Assembly: GCA_016211105.1 (NCBI GenBank)
Contig: JACQSX010000037.1
Span: forward strand, 1-64,000
Length of the DNA: 64,000 nucleotides
Direction: 5' to 3'
DNA from: Acidobacteriota bacterium
GTDB lineage: Bacteria > Acidobacteriota > UBA6911 > JACQSX01
In this document: in pieces, positions 8,836 to 18,502 of the stretch
How positions within the stretch are numbered: the stretch's first letter is position 1
How the letters are laid out: each line of letters opens with the position of its first letter
Translations under genes and position numbers: made by a program
The notes under the pieces: model-generated
What the model was told of the DNA's origin: nothing
Databases searched by the model: none
Seen by the model: the letters and a program-made list of their open reading frames with translations, nothing else

Positions 8836-9729
8836 CTACGTCCTGTTATCCCTGATCCACTCGACCTCGCCAGATCGGACCTCTCTTAGTTCTCCCGAAG
8901 CTATCCGTACGACCAGACCTGCCGAGGGGCCAAGATCCCAGGTTGTTCCCTCAATAGTCTCCCTCCCAACGCGAAATCGCACTTTCTGTTGCTTCCAGAA
9001 GCCACTTCGAGCCTTCCAATCCTTCACCACGTGTGCCAATACCAAGTTACCGATTCCGGACGCACAAGGGCGACTATGCGGAGTCTCAGTGCTAAGAGGT
9101 TGGAACTCATCAGAGCCGCCACGCTGCCTCGTTCCCGCCCGGCTCCGATTACGTGCTTCCCCGCCAAGATATCGATGCCAATGAACCAAAAAGGCCTCAA
9201 GCAAAAAATCGCGATCCACTGGCTCTCCCAGTGCTATACGTAGCGACGTTGCATTAGGGATATCGGCCGAAAACCGAAGTTGATTGCAGTTTAGCCCAAC
9301 GCCAAGGACTACAAAGGGCATGCCGGTCGAAGAGTGCTCCAGCTCGGCCAGAATTCCAGCAACCTTTCTGCCTTCCAGCAGCAAATCATTAGGCCACTTA
9401 ATATCCAGACCAGGTTTTAAAACATCAAACGCCTCCACGATGCAGTCATACAATACGACTACCGCCGCCAAGGGAATGGCAGTGGCGCGCGCGATATCGA
9501 CAGGAGAGATCAGCAGAGAAAAGTATAGCCCCTCCCCGCGAGCAGATTCCCATTTCCTGCCCAATCTCCCCTTCCCTGCCGTCTGACCATCGGCTACCAC
9601 AACCAATCCATTTTCCGTCAATTGCCGCCCCCAGTCTTTCAGGAATCGGTTGGTGCTATCGATCTCTTCAAATCGAACCAACGAAAAAGGTAGACCTGGG
9701 ATGAGGTGACGGGGTGGAAGATCCGACAT
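8836..9729 (-). CDS. birA: Biotin--[acetyl-CoA-carboxylase] ligase
   Basis: Attaches biotin to the carboxyl carrier protein of biotin enzymes. The ATP/biotin loop GKGRLGRKW (about residues 53-61), the KWPNDLLL motif (112-119) and GVGLNCNQ are all present. There is no N-terminal helix-turn-helix, so this is a monofunctional enzyme rather than a bio-operon repressor. Between the catalytic and C-terminal SH3-like domains (about residues 190-228) lies an arginine- and serine-rich insertion not usual in the family. The ATG at 9729 follows a TTG that begins the open frame. It stands 190 bases after valS. Confidence 0.93.
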   Translation of the reverse strand: MSDLPPRHLIPGLPFSLVRFEEIDSTNRFLKDWGRQLTENGLVVVADGQTAGKGRLGRKWESARGEGLYFSLLISPVDIARATAIPLAAVVVLYDCIVEAFDVLKPGLDIKWPNDLLLEGRKVAGILAELEHSSTGMPFVVLGVGLNCNQLRFSADIPNATSLRIALGEPVDRDFLLEAFLVHWHRYLGGEARNRSRAGTRQRGGSDEFQPLSTETPHSRPCASGIGNLVLAHVVKDWKARSGFWKQQKVRFRVGRETIEGTTWDLGPSAGLVVRIASGELREVRSGEVEWIRDNRT

Positions 9730-9919
9730 CAACGCTCTATCGCTAAGAATTCAAAACGAAGAGGGACGCGGAGGAGGGGCCGTAATCCACGGGGAAAGCA
9801 ATCAACTCCCAGAACGCTGGAACCGCATTCAGGGGCCTTTACGGTCAAAAACTGGAGACTACTTGTTCGTATCCCGTGTAACGCCGCTGTTGCATTCCCA
9901 ATGTTGTGCTGAAGCGGGT

Positions 9920-12586
9920 TCACCGACTCTCCAAGCGGCGCAACTCCGCGGAAGCTTTCTCCAGCCGTTCCAACAATTCCGTCTGCTTCTGTTTGGCCAA
10001 ATCAATCACCATCTGGGGAGCTTTCTGTAAGAACTCTTGATTCAATAACTTCTTGCTCTGTTGCTCCAGCTCTGCGTTAAGCCTAGCCACTTCTTTCCTC
10101 AGCCGCTGTGCTTCTGCGTGCAGGTCCACGGCGGTTTCCGGGATTAACGCGAACTGACCAAGACGCGAAAAACCCTTGAGGTGATTTCCATCTTCTTTAA
10201 AGGCGTTGACGGGGCGAATTTCACTCAGCCTTGCCAGTGCAAGAATCGCAGGCTTATACCGCTCCAGATTTCGCCGTTCTTGCTCACCTGCCACCAGTTG
10301 CAGCACAAGCCGGCGCGACGGATCCAAATTGTTCTCCGAGCGAACGGTTCGGACCGCGGTGACAAACTCCGCGATTTGCGACAAGTCTTCCTCTGCCCTC
10401 GGATCACCAAAAGCTGCATCAGTTTCCGGATAGGTCGCCACACTGATCGCGGTTCCATCGTGCGGTAACCGCTGCCAAAGATCTTCCGTGATAAAAGGCA
10501 TAATTGGGTGGAGAGCGCGCAGTGACATGTCCAGCGTAAAAATCATGGTTTTGACCGTTGGTTCATAGTCGATGCCGGACCTGGCATTGAGAACCGGTTT
10601 ACTCAGTTCTAGGTACCAGTCACACAACTCATGCCAGAAAAAATGATAGAGGGCGTTGCAAGCTTCGTCGAAGCGATATTTCTCCAAATTTTCGTTGACC
10701 TGGCCAACGGTAACATTCAAACGATGCAAGATCCAGCGATTGACCGTGGACAACGATCCATCCGTGATCATGCGCTTTATCTCTTCCTGAGAAACTGGCG
10801 AAGCGCCTTCCGGAAGGTTGAGAAGCAAGAATCGCACAGCATTCCAGATCTTGTTTGCGAAGGCGCGGTAGCCAATCATGCGATCCGTTGAGAAGACAAT
10901 GTCCGATCCGGAGCCAGACATCACGGAGAGAGTAAACCGTACCGCATCCGTGCCATACTGATCGATGATCTCAAGAGGATCCACCGCATTTCCTTTTGAT
11001 TTACTCATCTTCTGCTTTTGCTCGTTGCGCACCAGTCCATTCAGAAATACAGTCCGAAATGGCACATCTTTCATGAAGTGAAGTCCCATCATGATCATGC
11101 GCGCCACCCAGAAAAAAATGATGTCGAATCCCGTCATCATCACCGTATTTGGATAAAACATCTCCAAATCCCTGGTCTTCTCTGGCCATCCCAAAGTGGA
11201 AAAAGGCCACAGCGCCGAGCTGAACCAGGTATCAAGTACATCGGGGTCCTGCTGCAAGGCCGCCGCGCCGCACTGCGCGCAGCGCTCCGGGTCTCTTTTC
11301 GAGACCAGCATGTATCCACACGTTCCGCAATACCATGCCGGAATACGATGGCCCCACCACAGTTGGCGAGAGACGCACCAATCGTGGATGTTACGCATCC
11401 ATTCGAAATAGATCTTTTCGTAGTTGGAAGGAATAAATTGGATTCTTCCGGACTGGACGGCTTCAATGGCGAGCTCCGCAAGCGGCGCAATCTTGACAAA
11501 CCATTGCGTAGAAACCAGCGGTTCGATCAATGTACCGCACCGCTGGCAGCGGGCCACGCTCAGCTCATAGACTTCCTGCTTGACCAGAAATCCCTGCTCC
11601 CGCAAATCATGCAGCACCTTCAAGCGTGCCTGCTCGCGGGACAGGCCGGCATAGGATCCCGCCTCGGCAGTCATAGTTCCTGTTCCATCGATCACCTGAA
11701 CAAACGGCAATTTGTGCCTCAGGCCAACCTGATAGTCGCTAGGATCGTGCGCGGGAGTGACCTTCACCGCACCCGTTCCGAACTCCTTCTGAACAAAACT
11801 GTCGGTAATGACCGGCAACTCGCGATTCATCAGTGGCAAAATTACAACTTTTCCGATGGCTTCCTGATAACGTTTATCCTCCGGATGGACTGCTACGGCC
11901 GTGTCTCCCAACATCGTTTCTGGCCGCGTTGTCGCTACCGTAATGTCACCGCTGGAGTCGCGGAAGGGATAACGCAAGTAGTAAAGAAGTCCTTGTTCAG
12001 GTTCATGTTGGGCTTCCAGGTCTGATATGGCAGTGGTGCAGCGTGGACACCAGTTGACCATGTACTCGCCGCGGTAAATCAAACCCTCCTCATAGAGGCG
12101 CACAAACACCTCACGCACCGCACGAGACATTCTCGGCTCCATTGTGAAAGCAACTCGTGTCCAGTCGCAACTGAAGCCCATCCTCCTGAGTTGAAGGTGG
12201 ATGGTCTTTTCCGCCTTTTCCTTCCACTCCCAAGCAATCTGTTCGAACTTTTCCCGCCCGATGTCCCTGCGGTGAATCCCCTTTTCGACCAATTGGCGTT
12301 CAATCACATTCTGCGTAGCGATGCCCGCATGATCGGTGCCAGGGACCCAAAGAGTGTTACAGCCGTGCATCCGCTTCCAGCGCACGATCACATCCTGCAA
12401 CGTGGTCGTGAGCGCGTGCCCCATGTGTAACGAGCCGGTAATATTGGGCGGCGGCATGACAATGCAAAATGGGGCCTTGGGAGACCGGTTGTCAGCGATG
12501 AAAAACCCATTCTCCTCCCAAAAACGGTACCACCGCTCTTCTGTCGCGCGCGCGTCGTAAGCCTTAGCAATCGGACTGGCAAACAT
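9920..12586 (-). CDS. valS: Valyl-tRNA synthetase
   Basis: An 888-residue class Ia synthetase that charges tRNA-Val. The HIGH-type motif is HMGHALTTTLQD near residue 54; the KMSKSKGNAVDP loop lies in the second half. The editing domain (CP1) with TTRPETMLGDTAV is intact. The C-terminal anticodon-binding domain and the valS-specific coiled coil (AEAQRLRKEVARLNAELEQQ) close the protein. Full length for the family. An ATG start lies at 12586. It sits downstream of a response-regulator gene with a 358-base gap. Confidence 0.97.
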   Translation of the reverse strand: MFASPIAKAYDARATEERWYRFWEENGFFIADNRSPKAPFCIVMPPPNITGSLHMGHALTTTLQDVIVRWKRMHGCNTLWVPGTDHAGIATQNVIERQLVEKGIHRRDIGREKFEQIAWEWKEKAEKTIHLQLRRMGFSCDWTRVAFTMEPRMSRAVREVFVRLYEEGLIYRGEYMVNWCPRCTTAISDLEAQHEPEQGLLYYLRYPFRDSSGDITVATTRPETMLGDTAVAVHPEDKRYQEAIGKVVILPLMNRELPVITDSFVQKEFGTGAVKVTPAHDPSDYQVGLRHKLPFVQVIDGTGTMTAEAGSYAGLSREQARLKVLHDLREQGFLVKQEVYELSVARCQRCGTLIEPLVSTQWFVKIAPLAELAIEAVQSGRIQFIPSNYEKIYFEWMRNIHDWCVSRQLWWGHRIPAWYCGTCGYMLVSKRDPERCAQCGAAALQQDPDVLDTWFSSALWPFSTLGWPEKTRDLEMFYPNTVMMTGFDIIFFWVARMIMMGLHFMKDVPFRTVFLNGLVRNEQKQKMSKSKGNAVDPLEIIDQYGTDAVRFTLSVMSGSGSDIVFSTDRMIGYRAFANKIWNAVRFLLLNLPEGASPVSQEEIKRMITDGSLSTVNRWILHRLNVTVGQVNENLEKYRFDEACNALYHFFWHELCDWYLELSKPVLNARSGIDYEPTVKTMIFTLDMSLRALHPIMPFITEDLWQRLPHDGTAISVATYPETDAAFGDPRAEEDLSQIAEFVTAVRTVRSENNLDPSRRLVLQLVAGEQERRNLERYKPAILALARLSEIRPVNAFKEDGNHLKGFSRLGQFALIPETAVDLHAEAQRLRKEVARLNAELEQQSKKLLNQEFLQKAPQMVIDLAKQKQTELLERLEKASAELRRLESR

Positions 12587-12944
12587 AAAACGTCATTCGT
12601 CCAGGATCATCGTCTCTTCGTCAGGAGAGTCATCACCGTTCAGTGGCACGATACCAACCAACAGTCCGACCTCCCCAGAATCATCGGTAAACGCGTTCCA
12701 AGATCCTTCGCATTATTTATATCTCAGCGATTGCTTATCTTGCAAAAGCGAGATCAAAAGGCTCATCGTAAAATGATCAGATTTATTACGGCTTCTACTG
12801 CGTGGTCGTCACGTTTGATGGCGGGACACAGGATGGCGAGAAAAGAAACTAGGAGGCTCGCAGAAAGAGACCCCAGCTCACACAAAGCAGCAGCGCATCA
12901 CCTACCTGCTACGACTAGCTCTACGGCGTTAGATCGGCCGTGGA
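12587..12944. other. Intergenic stretch upstream of valS
   Basis: A 358-base gap between the response-regulator gene and valS, both on the minus strand. No gene with a credible start was seen. A minus-strand frame of about 40 codons ending at about 12593 is acidic but lacks a start codon after the preceding stop at about 12715. A tRNA or T-box leader was looked for and not recognised. Confidence 0.35.
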
Positions 12945-13625
12945 TCAAGACATTCGCCTTAGCTCTTTCAGTAGGTCTGCGTGAATCGTTTCCATCCAGT
13001 GAGGCAGAAGGCGCTCCATGACTGCCGTCACGTGTGCCTCCAAATTTCGAGAGGCGCCAACAGCCGCAACTGTATCCGCAGCCTCGTGAACAGAAACCCG
13101 GGGTAACGGCGGTTCCGGCTGCGGAACGATTTCGTAATCCCATGGAGTCAAATCAAATTTGTCGATTTGGAGAATGCCGGACATGGCAGCCCTGTATGGT
13201 TCCTCAAACTCCAAGGTATGAACTCTCCCCGCAATTTCCGCCTCTTCTTGTCGCGACTCCTCCGCGTCTCGGTTCACTAATTCTTTTACAAGTTCAATCA
13301 GATACCTCGTATCAAAAGGCTTGGTGAGGTAGGCGTCATAACGGGATTCTTCAGCGCGTCCGAAATCGAACGGCTCAAACATACCCACTAGGAGAACCAC
13401 CGGAATCTTACTTTTGTGCCTCGCGCGCTTGCACAGTTCATAGCCGTCCACGCCCGGTAATAGCACGTCTGCCAGCAGGATGTCAGGACACCAGCCGCTC
13501 AACAACTCTTGAGCACGATCGCCATCTGGCGCAACTCGCACTTCAAACGGTTCATCTGCGAAGCAAAGATGGACCACTTTCTGAATCGTCGCGCTGTCGT
13601 CCGCCAGAAGCAACTTTTTTTTCAT
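12945..13625 (-). CDS. Response regulator with unassigned C-terminal region
   Basis: A 226-residue protein with an N-terminal CheY-like receiver (residues 1-115): acidic pair D9/D10, phospho-acceptor D53 in LLADVLLPG, and lysine K102 in YLTKPFD. The usual Ser/Thr switch after strand 4 is replaced (VVLLVGMFE), so signalling may differ from the CheY scheme. The last 100 residues hold an acidic linker, LTPWDYEIVPQPEPPLP and a terminal amphipathic helix, with no known output domain. The start overlaps the bamD stop as ATGA, so the two are coupled. No sensor kinase is adjacent. Confidence 0.85.
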   Translation of the reverse strand: MKKKLLLADDSATIQKVVHLCFADEPFEVRVAPDGDRAQELLSGWCPDILLADVLLPGVDGYELCKRARHKSKIPVVLLVGMFEPFDFGRAEESRYDAYLTKPFDTRYLIELVKELVNRDAEESRQEEAEIAGRVHTLEFEEPYRAAMSGILQIDKFDLTPWDYEIVPQPEPPLPRVSVHEAADTVAAVGASRNLEAHVTAVMERLLPHWMETIHADLLKELRRMS

Positions 13626-14602
13626 TTGCCGTTGGCCTTCTTTTCTTTGCCGTTTCTCTTGGCCATTTCTTCCTCGGGATACTCCCCAGTGTGGCGTTTC
13701 GCCCGCTCATATGGATCCTCCTTGCTGGAAAATACCGACCAGATCCCACGGAGTGGGTCCCAAATGGAAAAATCCCTCGCCACTCTGTTTCTTTCGTTCT
13801 CCGCTGCCCGTACCGGATCTATCGGAGGTACGGGCTGTTCCAGCAAGATCAGGCGTTTCTTGGCCTCCTCAAACTTGTCGCTAAAAGGATAACCGATGAT
13901 AATTTGCGAATAGTAATAAACAGCCTCGGTGATCCTTCCCTGCTTCTCCTGAGTTTCCGCCAACTTGAAATAGGTCTGGTCTTTGTTTGCATATTGCGGA
14001 AATCGATCGATCACAAGCTTATAGCGGTTCTCAGCAGCCGCGTAATTGTGACGCTGCTGGAGATAAAAATCACCCACAGTTTCCTCCGACCGCGCCAGCA
14101 CCTGCCGCGCTTCCCGCAGCATCTCCTCCGCGGTAGGTATCAGCTCGCTGTTAGGAAAATCTTGGATCATCTTTTTCAATTCCGCTTCCGCCTTTCGACC
14201 GTAGGTTTGATCCAGTCCCGGCCCTTTCATCATTTTATAGTTGAGCGCGGCAATTTTCATCTGCGCGTCCGCGGCATCTTCGTGGTTGGGATAAAAAAGG
14301 ATATAGTCTCGATATTGCGCTTCCGCTTGCAGCCAGTTGGCCGTACCACCTTCCTGATAGTACGAATCACCATTGGCCATCACCGCCTTGGGTGTGTATT
14401 CGCTATCGGGGTAAGTGCTAATGAGCGTTTGAAAGGCAAGACGGGCTTTGATGTACTGACTTTTCTTAAGGTACTGCATCCCGTTTTCGAACAGGACCTT
14501 GTCCGGAGGCACGGTTCCGGTTTGCAAATTGGCGCTTTTTTGACCACAACCTATCGCCAGCATTGCCAGAATCAAGGCCAGAGAGCACAGTCTAAATCTC
14601 AT
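13622..14602 (-). CDS. bamD: Outer membrane assembly lipoprotein BamD
   Basis: About 326 residues. A lipoprotein signal (LILAMLAIGC) is followed by five TPR-like units typical of BamD, the essential lipoprotein of the beta-barrel assembly machine (YLKKSQYIKARLAFQTLI, YPDSEYTPKAVMANGDSYY, FPNSELIPTAEEML). The C-terminus is a lysine-rich tail of about 70 residues beyond the usual family length. I took the ATG at 14602, directly before the basic signal region; a GTG-type start at 14623 is possible. It is coupled to the following response regulator. Confidence 0.88.
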   Translation of the reverse strand: MRFRLCSLALILAMLAIGCGQKSANLQTGTVPPDKVLFENGMQYLKKSQYIKARLAFQTLISTYPDSEYTPKAVMANGDSYYQEGGTANWLQAEAQYRDYILFYPNHEDAADAQMKIAALNYKMMKGPGLDQTYGRKAEAELKKMIQDFPNSELIPTAEEMLREARQVLARSEETVGDFYLQQRHNYAAAENRYKLVIDRFPQYANKDQTYFKLAETQEKQGRITEAVYYYSQIIIGYPFSDKFEEAKKRLILLEQPVPPIDPVRAAENERNRVARDFSIWDPLRGIWSVFSSKEDPYERAKRHTGEYPEEEMAKRNGKEKKANGK

Positions 14603-14753
14603 AGATGGTTTTGGTTCTCCCATCCCACACTAGCGAATGAGGAATAATGCGCGATAGCGGCTGGCGGTGCGAAACAAAAAAATCGAGTTTCACCCTTCGT
14701 CCTCAACCATTCGCCTGCCATGATGTTGGCAATGCTTCTTACAATTGCGCGCC

Positions 14754-15437
14754 CTATCGTTCCGCCTTATTCAACTGCTCAGCTCCGGCTGCGAGTGCCT
14801 GCAATTTCTGCAACGCCTGTGCGGGGTGCTTTTGACTGAAAATTGATGATCCAACCACAATTAAATCCGCACCATATTTTACCACAAGCTCGATATTTTC
14901 CGGCCCGATCCCGCCATCAATCTCCGTCAAGGCTCTGGCACCAGTGGCGAGTTTCAACTGCTTCAGCTTCTGTAGTTTGTCCAGGCTGTCTGCAATAAAA
15001 GTCTGGCCCCCAAACCCCGGATTGACCGACATGATCAGTGCATAATCCACTGCTGGCAAGATCTGTTCCAAAACGGAGACCGGCGTAGCAGGATTGATAA
15101 CGATTCCCGCCCGTGCTTGCGCCTGATGAATTTGTTGCACCACACGGTTTGCGTGAGCAGTAGCCTCATGGTGGAAGCTAACCCAGTCAGCGCCCGCCTC
15201 CACAAAGGTTTCGATATATTTTTCCGGTTCCACAATCATCAAATGGACGTCAATTATCATCCGTGTGATTCTTCGGATGGATTTCAGGACAGGCACTCCG
15301 ACGCTTATGTTGGGGACAAAGCGGCCATCCATCACATCAAAGTGGAGCATCTGCGCTCCGACGGCAGCTACCTCCTCGACCTGGCGCTGCAAATTTGCAA
15401 AATCTGCCGAGAGCAGCGAGGGGAGGATTTGCGCCAT
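14754..15437 (-). CDS. rpe: Ribulose-phosphate 3-epimerase
   Basis: A 227-residue TIM-barrel enzyme of the pentose phosphate pathway, interconverting ribulose 5-phosphate and xylulose 5-phosphate. Family marks are ILPSLLSADFANL at the start, the metal-binding HFDVMDG, DVHLMI, the flexible loop MSVNPGFGGQ, and the final phosphate-binding GADLIVVGSSIF. Its ATG overlaps the stop of the PASTA gene by one base (TAATG), so it is translated from the same message. Confidence 0.96.
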   Translation of the reverse strand: MAQILPSLLSADFANLQRQVEEVAAVGAQMLHFDVMDGRFVPNISVGVPVLKSIRRITRMIIDVHLMIVEPEKYIETFVEAGADWVSFHHEATAHANRVVQQIHQAQARAGIVINPATPVSVLEQILPAVDYALIMSVNPGFGGQTFIADSLDKLQKLKQLKLATGARALTEIDGGIGPENIELVVKYGADLIVVGSSIFSQKHPAQALQKLQALAAGAEQLNKAER

Positions 15438-16159
15438 TATCTGCTAACCTCCAAACGGACCGGTCTCCCGTCACCCAACGGATAACCCGCTTCAGGCACC
15501 TGCTTCACCACTGCCGCCATCGGGACACCCTGATAGAGACCATAAGTAATCTCTGAAACTCTCACTTTGTTTCGCTCCAGGAGCGCCAGGGCTCGATTTA
15601 CGTCCCAACCAATTAGATCAGGCATTACATAAAGATTTGGCTCTCTCACCCTGTTGATCAAAACATCGATTTTGTTGCCCACTAATTCCGTTGTCTTCGG
15701 CGTGGGAAACTGCGTCACGATTTTTTCCGGCTCGGCTTCCTGCAAATGAATCTCGCTCACCGTCCCGAGTTCAAAGCCCTGTTGTGCCAACAACAACTGC
15801 GCTGCCCGAAGCGTGCTTCCTTCCAGGTCAGGAATTGGATTAACTCGATTCCCTAAACTCACAATTACGTTGACGATGTTTCCCTTCTTAATCGGTGTGT
15901 CCGAAATGGGGAACTGCGTGGAAATTTTGCCTCGGGCCACGTTGCGATCATAACGCTCGCCGCGAACTTTCACCTGCAGATCAATGCTGGCCAAAGCATT
16001 ACGAGCTCGTTCCAGCTCTTGTCCGACCAGATTTGGTATCACCACCTCCTGCCCGCTGATCACCCATTTCATGGCAGCAAAAAAACTGATAAACCCGACT
16101 GCCAGAACAATCATGGACAGAAGGAACACTTTGCCGACGCGAAAAAACCACTTCTGCAT
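15437..16159 (-). CDS. Membrane-anchored protein with three PASTA domains
   Basis: A 240-residue protein with a single N-terminal membrane helix (VFLLSMIVLAVGFISFF, residues 11-27) and three consecutive PASTA repeats (about 38-104, 105-172, 173-240), each with the pattern V-P-x-L-x-G. PASTA domains usually bind peptidoglycan fragments and sit on PrkC-type kinases or PBPs. Here no kinase domain is present. Predicted to face the periplasm. The fmt-PASTA-rpe order suggests shared expression rather than shared function. Role unknown; peptidoglycan sensing is inferred from the domain. Confidence 0.85.
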   Translation of the reverse strand: MQKWFFRVGKVFLLSMIVLAVGFISFFAAMKWVISGQEVVIPNLVGQELERARNALASIDLQVKVRGERYDRNVARGKISTQFPISDTPIKKGNIVNVIVSLGNRVNPIPDLEGSTLRAAQLLLAQQGFELGTVSEIHLQEAEPEKIVTQFPTPKTTELVGNKIDVLINRVREPNLYVMPDLIGWDVNRALALLERNKVRVSEITYGLYQGVPMAAVVKQVPEAGYPLGDGRPVRLEVSR

Positions 16160-16222
16160 GAGAAGAGATTAATTTAGCACAAGCCGATGGTATATGCGGA
16201 ATTCGAAGTCTTTGCCTGCGAT

Positions 16223-17170
16223 TCAGCCATTACTGAATCGGAATCCGAGAACAAGCCGAAGGCCGTTGGCAAAGTCTCTTCCCGACACGATCTTCTTCCC
16301 CGCAGCCTGGACTTGGGAAAGCGCAAGCAACCCTGTCCCACACTGAACCAGCATCGCATCCTGGTTCATTCCAACAAATTCGCCTGGAACTCCGGACGGC
16401 TGGCTGTCCACTTGCAAATAGGTCCGGTGCACAAAAAGACGCTGGTCCTGACAGGTGCAAAAGGCAGTCGGCCACGGATTCATGGCGCGCACAAGGTTGT
16501 GGAGGCGGATGTTGGAGTGTTCAAATTGCATTCTACCCTCCTCCTTTTTTAAAAGGGGCGCATAGGTGGCCCGATTCGAATCTTGTGGAACAGCCTTCCT
16601 GTCGCCCCTTAAATACCGTGGTAGTTCCCGTACCAGGAAGTCAGCGCTCAAGGCACTGGCTCGCGCCGCCAATTCTCCCGCAGTCTCATTTTCGTAAATG
16701 AGAAACTCCATCTGGTTGATGACGGGTCCGGTATCCATTCCTTCATCCATCAACATCAACGTGATGCCGGTGGTCTTTTCTCCGTTCAGCAAAGCGTGCT
16801 GCAGCGGTGCGGCACCTCGGTAAAAGGGTAACAGCGAGGCATGGACATTGATGGCTCCAAATTGTGGGAAATCCAAAAACCACTTCGGCAGGATCTGTCC
16901 GTACGCGACCACGATCACCAGGTCGGGAGCGAGGCGCGCCAAAAGTCGCTCGCCCTCCTCGCTCTTAATTTTGGCAGGCTGAAAAACGAGCAACCCATGC
17001 TTGAGAGCGGTTCGCTTCACTGGCGTCTCCCGCATGTGCCTGCCTCTCCCTTGGGGCTTGTCGGGCTGAGAGACAACACCGGCAATCGCGTCCTTGTTCC
17101 AGCCCGCCAGTTGCTCAAGGCTGGGGACCGCAAACTCTGGAGTCCCCATGAAAAGGATGCGCAGACCCAT
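16223..17170 (-). CDS. fmt: Methionyl-tRNA formyltransferase
   Basis: A 315-residue enzyme that formylates initiator Met-tRNA using 10-formyl-THF. The N-terminal formyltransferase domain shows LFMGTPEFAVPSL, the catalytic HASLLPFYRGAAP block (Asn/His/Asp site) and DEGMDTGPV; the C-terminal OB-fold begins after LRGDRKAVPQ. Length agrees with the family. The ATG overlaps the aroC stop by one base (TAATG). In many bacteria fmt lies next to def; no deformylase gene is in this window. Confidence 0.96.
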   Translation of the reverse strand: MGLRILFMGTPEFAVPSLEQLAGWNKDAIAGVVSQPDKPQGRGRHMRETPVKRTALKHGLLVFQPAKIKSEEGERLLARLAPDLVIVVAYGQILPKWFLDFPQFGAINVHASLLPFYRGAAPLQHALLNGEKTTGITLMLMDEGMDTGPVINQMEFLIYENETAGELAARASALSADFLVRELPRYLRGDRKAVPQDSNRATYAPLLKKEEGRMQFEHSNIRLHNLVRAMNPWPTAFCTCQDQRLFVHRTYLQVDSQPSGVPGEFVGMNQDAMLVQCGTGLLALSQVQAAGKKIVSGRDFANGLRLVLGFRFSNG

Positions 17171-18342
17171 TAAAATTTCTCGAGCTGCCCGCAGTAGCCT
17201 TGATAATTACGGGTAATCTCCTCGAGCGAGTCCCCGCCAAATTTTTCCAGAAAAACCGAGGCAATGACCACGGCAGCCATAGCTTCTCCAATTACTCCGG
17301 CAGCCGGAACGACGCAGGTGTCAGATCGCTCGTAGACCGCATCAAATGGCTCTTTTGACTGGATATCGACAGAACGCAGTGGCCGCCTCAAGGTAGGGAT
17401 GGGCTTGATATGAACCCTCAACACAATGTCTTCGCCGTTGCTCATTCCACCTTCAATGCCACCGGCTCGATTTGAGCCATGATGAAAACGACGACGATCG
17501 GCATCGTAGAAGATTTCGTCATGAAAAACTGCGCCAGTTCTCTCAGCGCGATCCGGTACTGACCCAATTTCCACCCCTTTGACAGCATTAATCGAGAGCA
17601 TTGCCTGTGCCAAACGGCCGTCCAGTTTTCTGTCCCAATGCACGAAGGATCCGAGACCCGGTGGAACCCCAGTCACACGTACTTCAAAAGAACCGCCAAC
17701 GGAGTCTCCTTCTTGAATTGCGCGGTCAATCATGGCAATCATCTGCTTCGCCGCATCCGGGTCAAGACAACGTACAGGCGAATTCTCAATCGTTTCTCGG
17801 ACTTGTTCGCCAAAGATAGGAATCTTTTCCAAATCTATCTCGATTTCCTGAATTGACACCGTATGGCTAAAGAAATGAATCCCGAACGACTTCACAAGCA
17901 GTTTGCAAATGGCTCCCACCGCAACCCGTGCGGTTGTTTCCCTGGCGCTGCTGCGTTCCAAAACATTCCGTATATCTCGGAAATTGTACTTTAGGGCACC
18001 GGTCAAATCGGCATGCCCGGGGCGTGGCCGGCTCACCAAGCGTTGTGTGTCAGCAGGAACTGGCTCCAGTGCCGACATCGCTTGCTGCCAATTCTCCCAG
18101 TCCTTGTTCCAAATTAGAAAAGAAATGGGGCTTCCCAGAGTCTTTCCAAATCGGACGCCGGAAATGAGATCGATTCGATCGGTCTCAATTTTCATCCTTT
18201 GGCCGCGCCCATATCCTCCCTGGCGCCGCTTCAGATCATAATGGATAGGCTCAACATCAAAAGGAACACCGGCAGGCATTCCTTCAAGCACTACCGCTAA
18301 CCCTCGTCCGTGAGATTCTCCAGCAGTTAAAAAGCGCAACAT
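17170..18342 (-). CDS. aroC: Chorismate synthase
   Basis: About 390 residues, the final shikimate-pathway enzyme, converting 5-enolpyruvylshikimate 3-phosphate to chorismate with reduced FMN. Signatures present: LTAGESHGRGLAVVLEGMPA at the start, RQGGYGRGQRMKIE, RPRPGHADLTGALKY, SSARETTARVAVGA and GGMSNGEDIVLRV. The ATG at 18342 fits the conserved N-terminus; the frame is open to 18438 but the extra 32 residues are not family-like. It is the first gene of a minus-strand run aroC-fmt-PASTA-rpe and is divergent from mlaE. Confidence 0.96.
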   Translation of the reverse strand: MLRFLTAGESHGRGLAVVLEGMPAGVPFDVEPIHYDLKRRQGGYGRGQRMKIETDRIDLISGVRFGKTLGSPISFLIWNKDWENWQQAMSALEPVPADTQRLVSRPRPGHADLTGALKYNFRDIRNVLERSSARETTARVAVGAICKLLVKSFGIHFFSHTVSIQEIEIDLEKIPIFGEQVRETIENSPVRCLDPDAAKQMIAMIDRAIQEGDSVGGSFEVRVTGVPPGLGSFVHWDRKLDGRLAQAMLSINAVKGVEIGSVPDRAERTGAVFHDEIFYDADRRRFHHGSNRAGGIEGGMSNGEDIVLRVHIKPIPTLRRPLRSVDIQSKEPFDAVYERSDTCVVPAAGVIGEAMAAVVIASVFLEKFGGDSLEEITRNYQGYCGQLEKF

Positions 18343-18502
18343 AAAAGATTTGACTAAAGCAAAAAATTTTACGATAGGGCTCAGGGGACAGCCTGTCAAG
18401 AACATTGTCTTGATTCTCCCATGAGCTTCGCATAACATGAGAAACTCTTCTGAACCTTAGAGTTACCAAAAGTGACTTGAGTGGATTTACATCCTTTGGC
18501 CG

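Noticed and set aside
11018-12025. 335-codon plus-strand open frame
   Set aside because: It lies wholly antisense to valS and shows no family sequence; it mirrors codon bias of the opposite strand.
12594-12714. Acidic minus-strand frame just upstream of valS
   Set aside because: It has no credible start codon after the preceding stop, and shifting the frame gives no longer product.
12731-13021. 96-codon plus-strand frame in the valS upstream gap
   Set aside because: Low-complexity basic sequence running into the antisense of the response regulator, with no recognisable domain.
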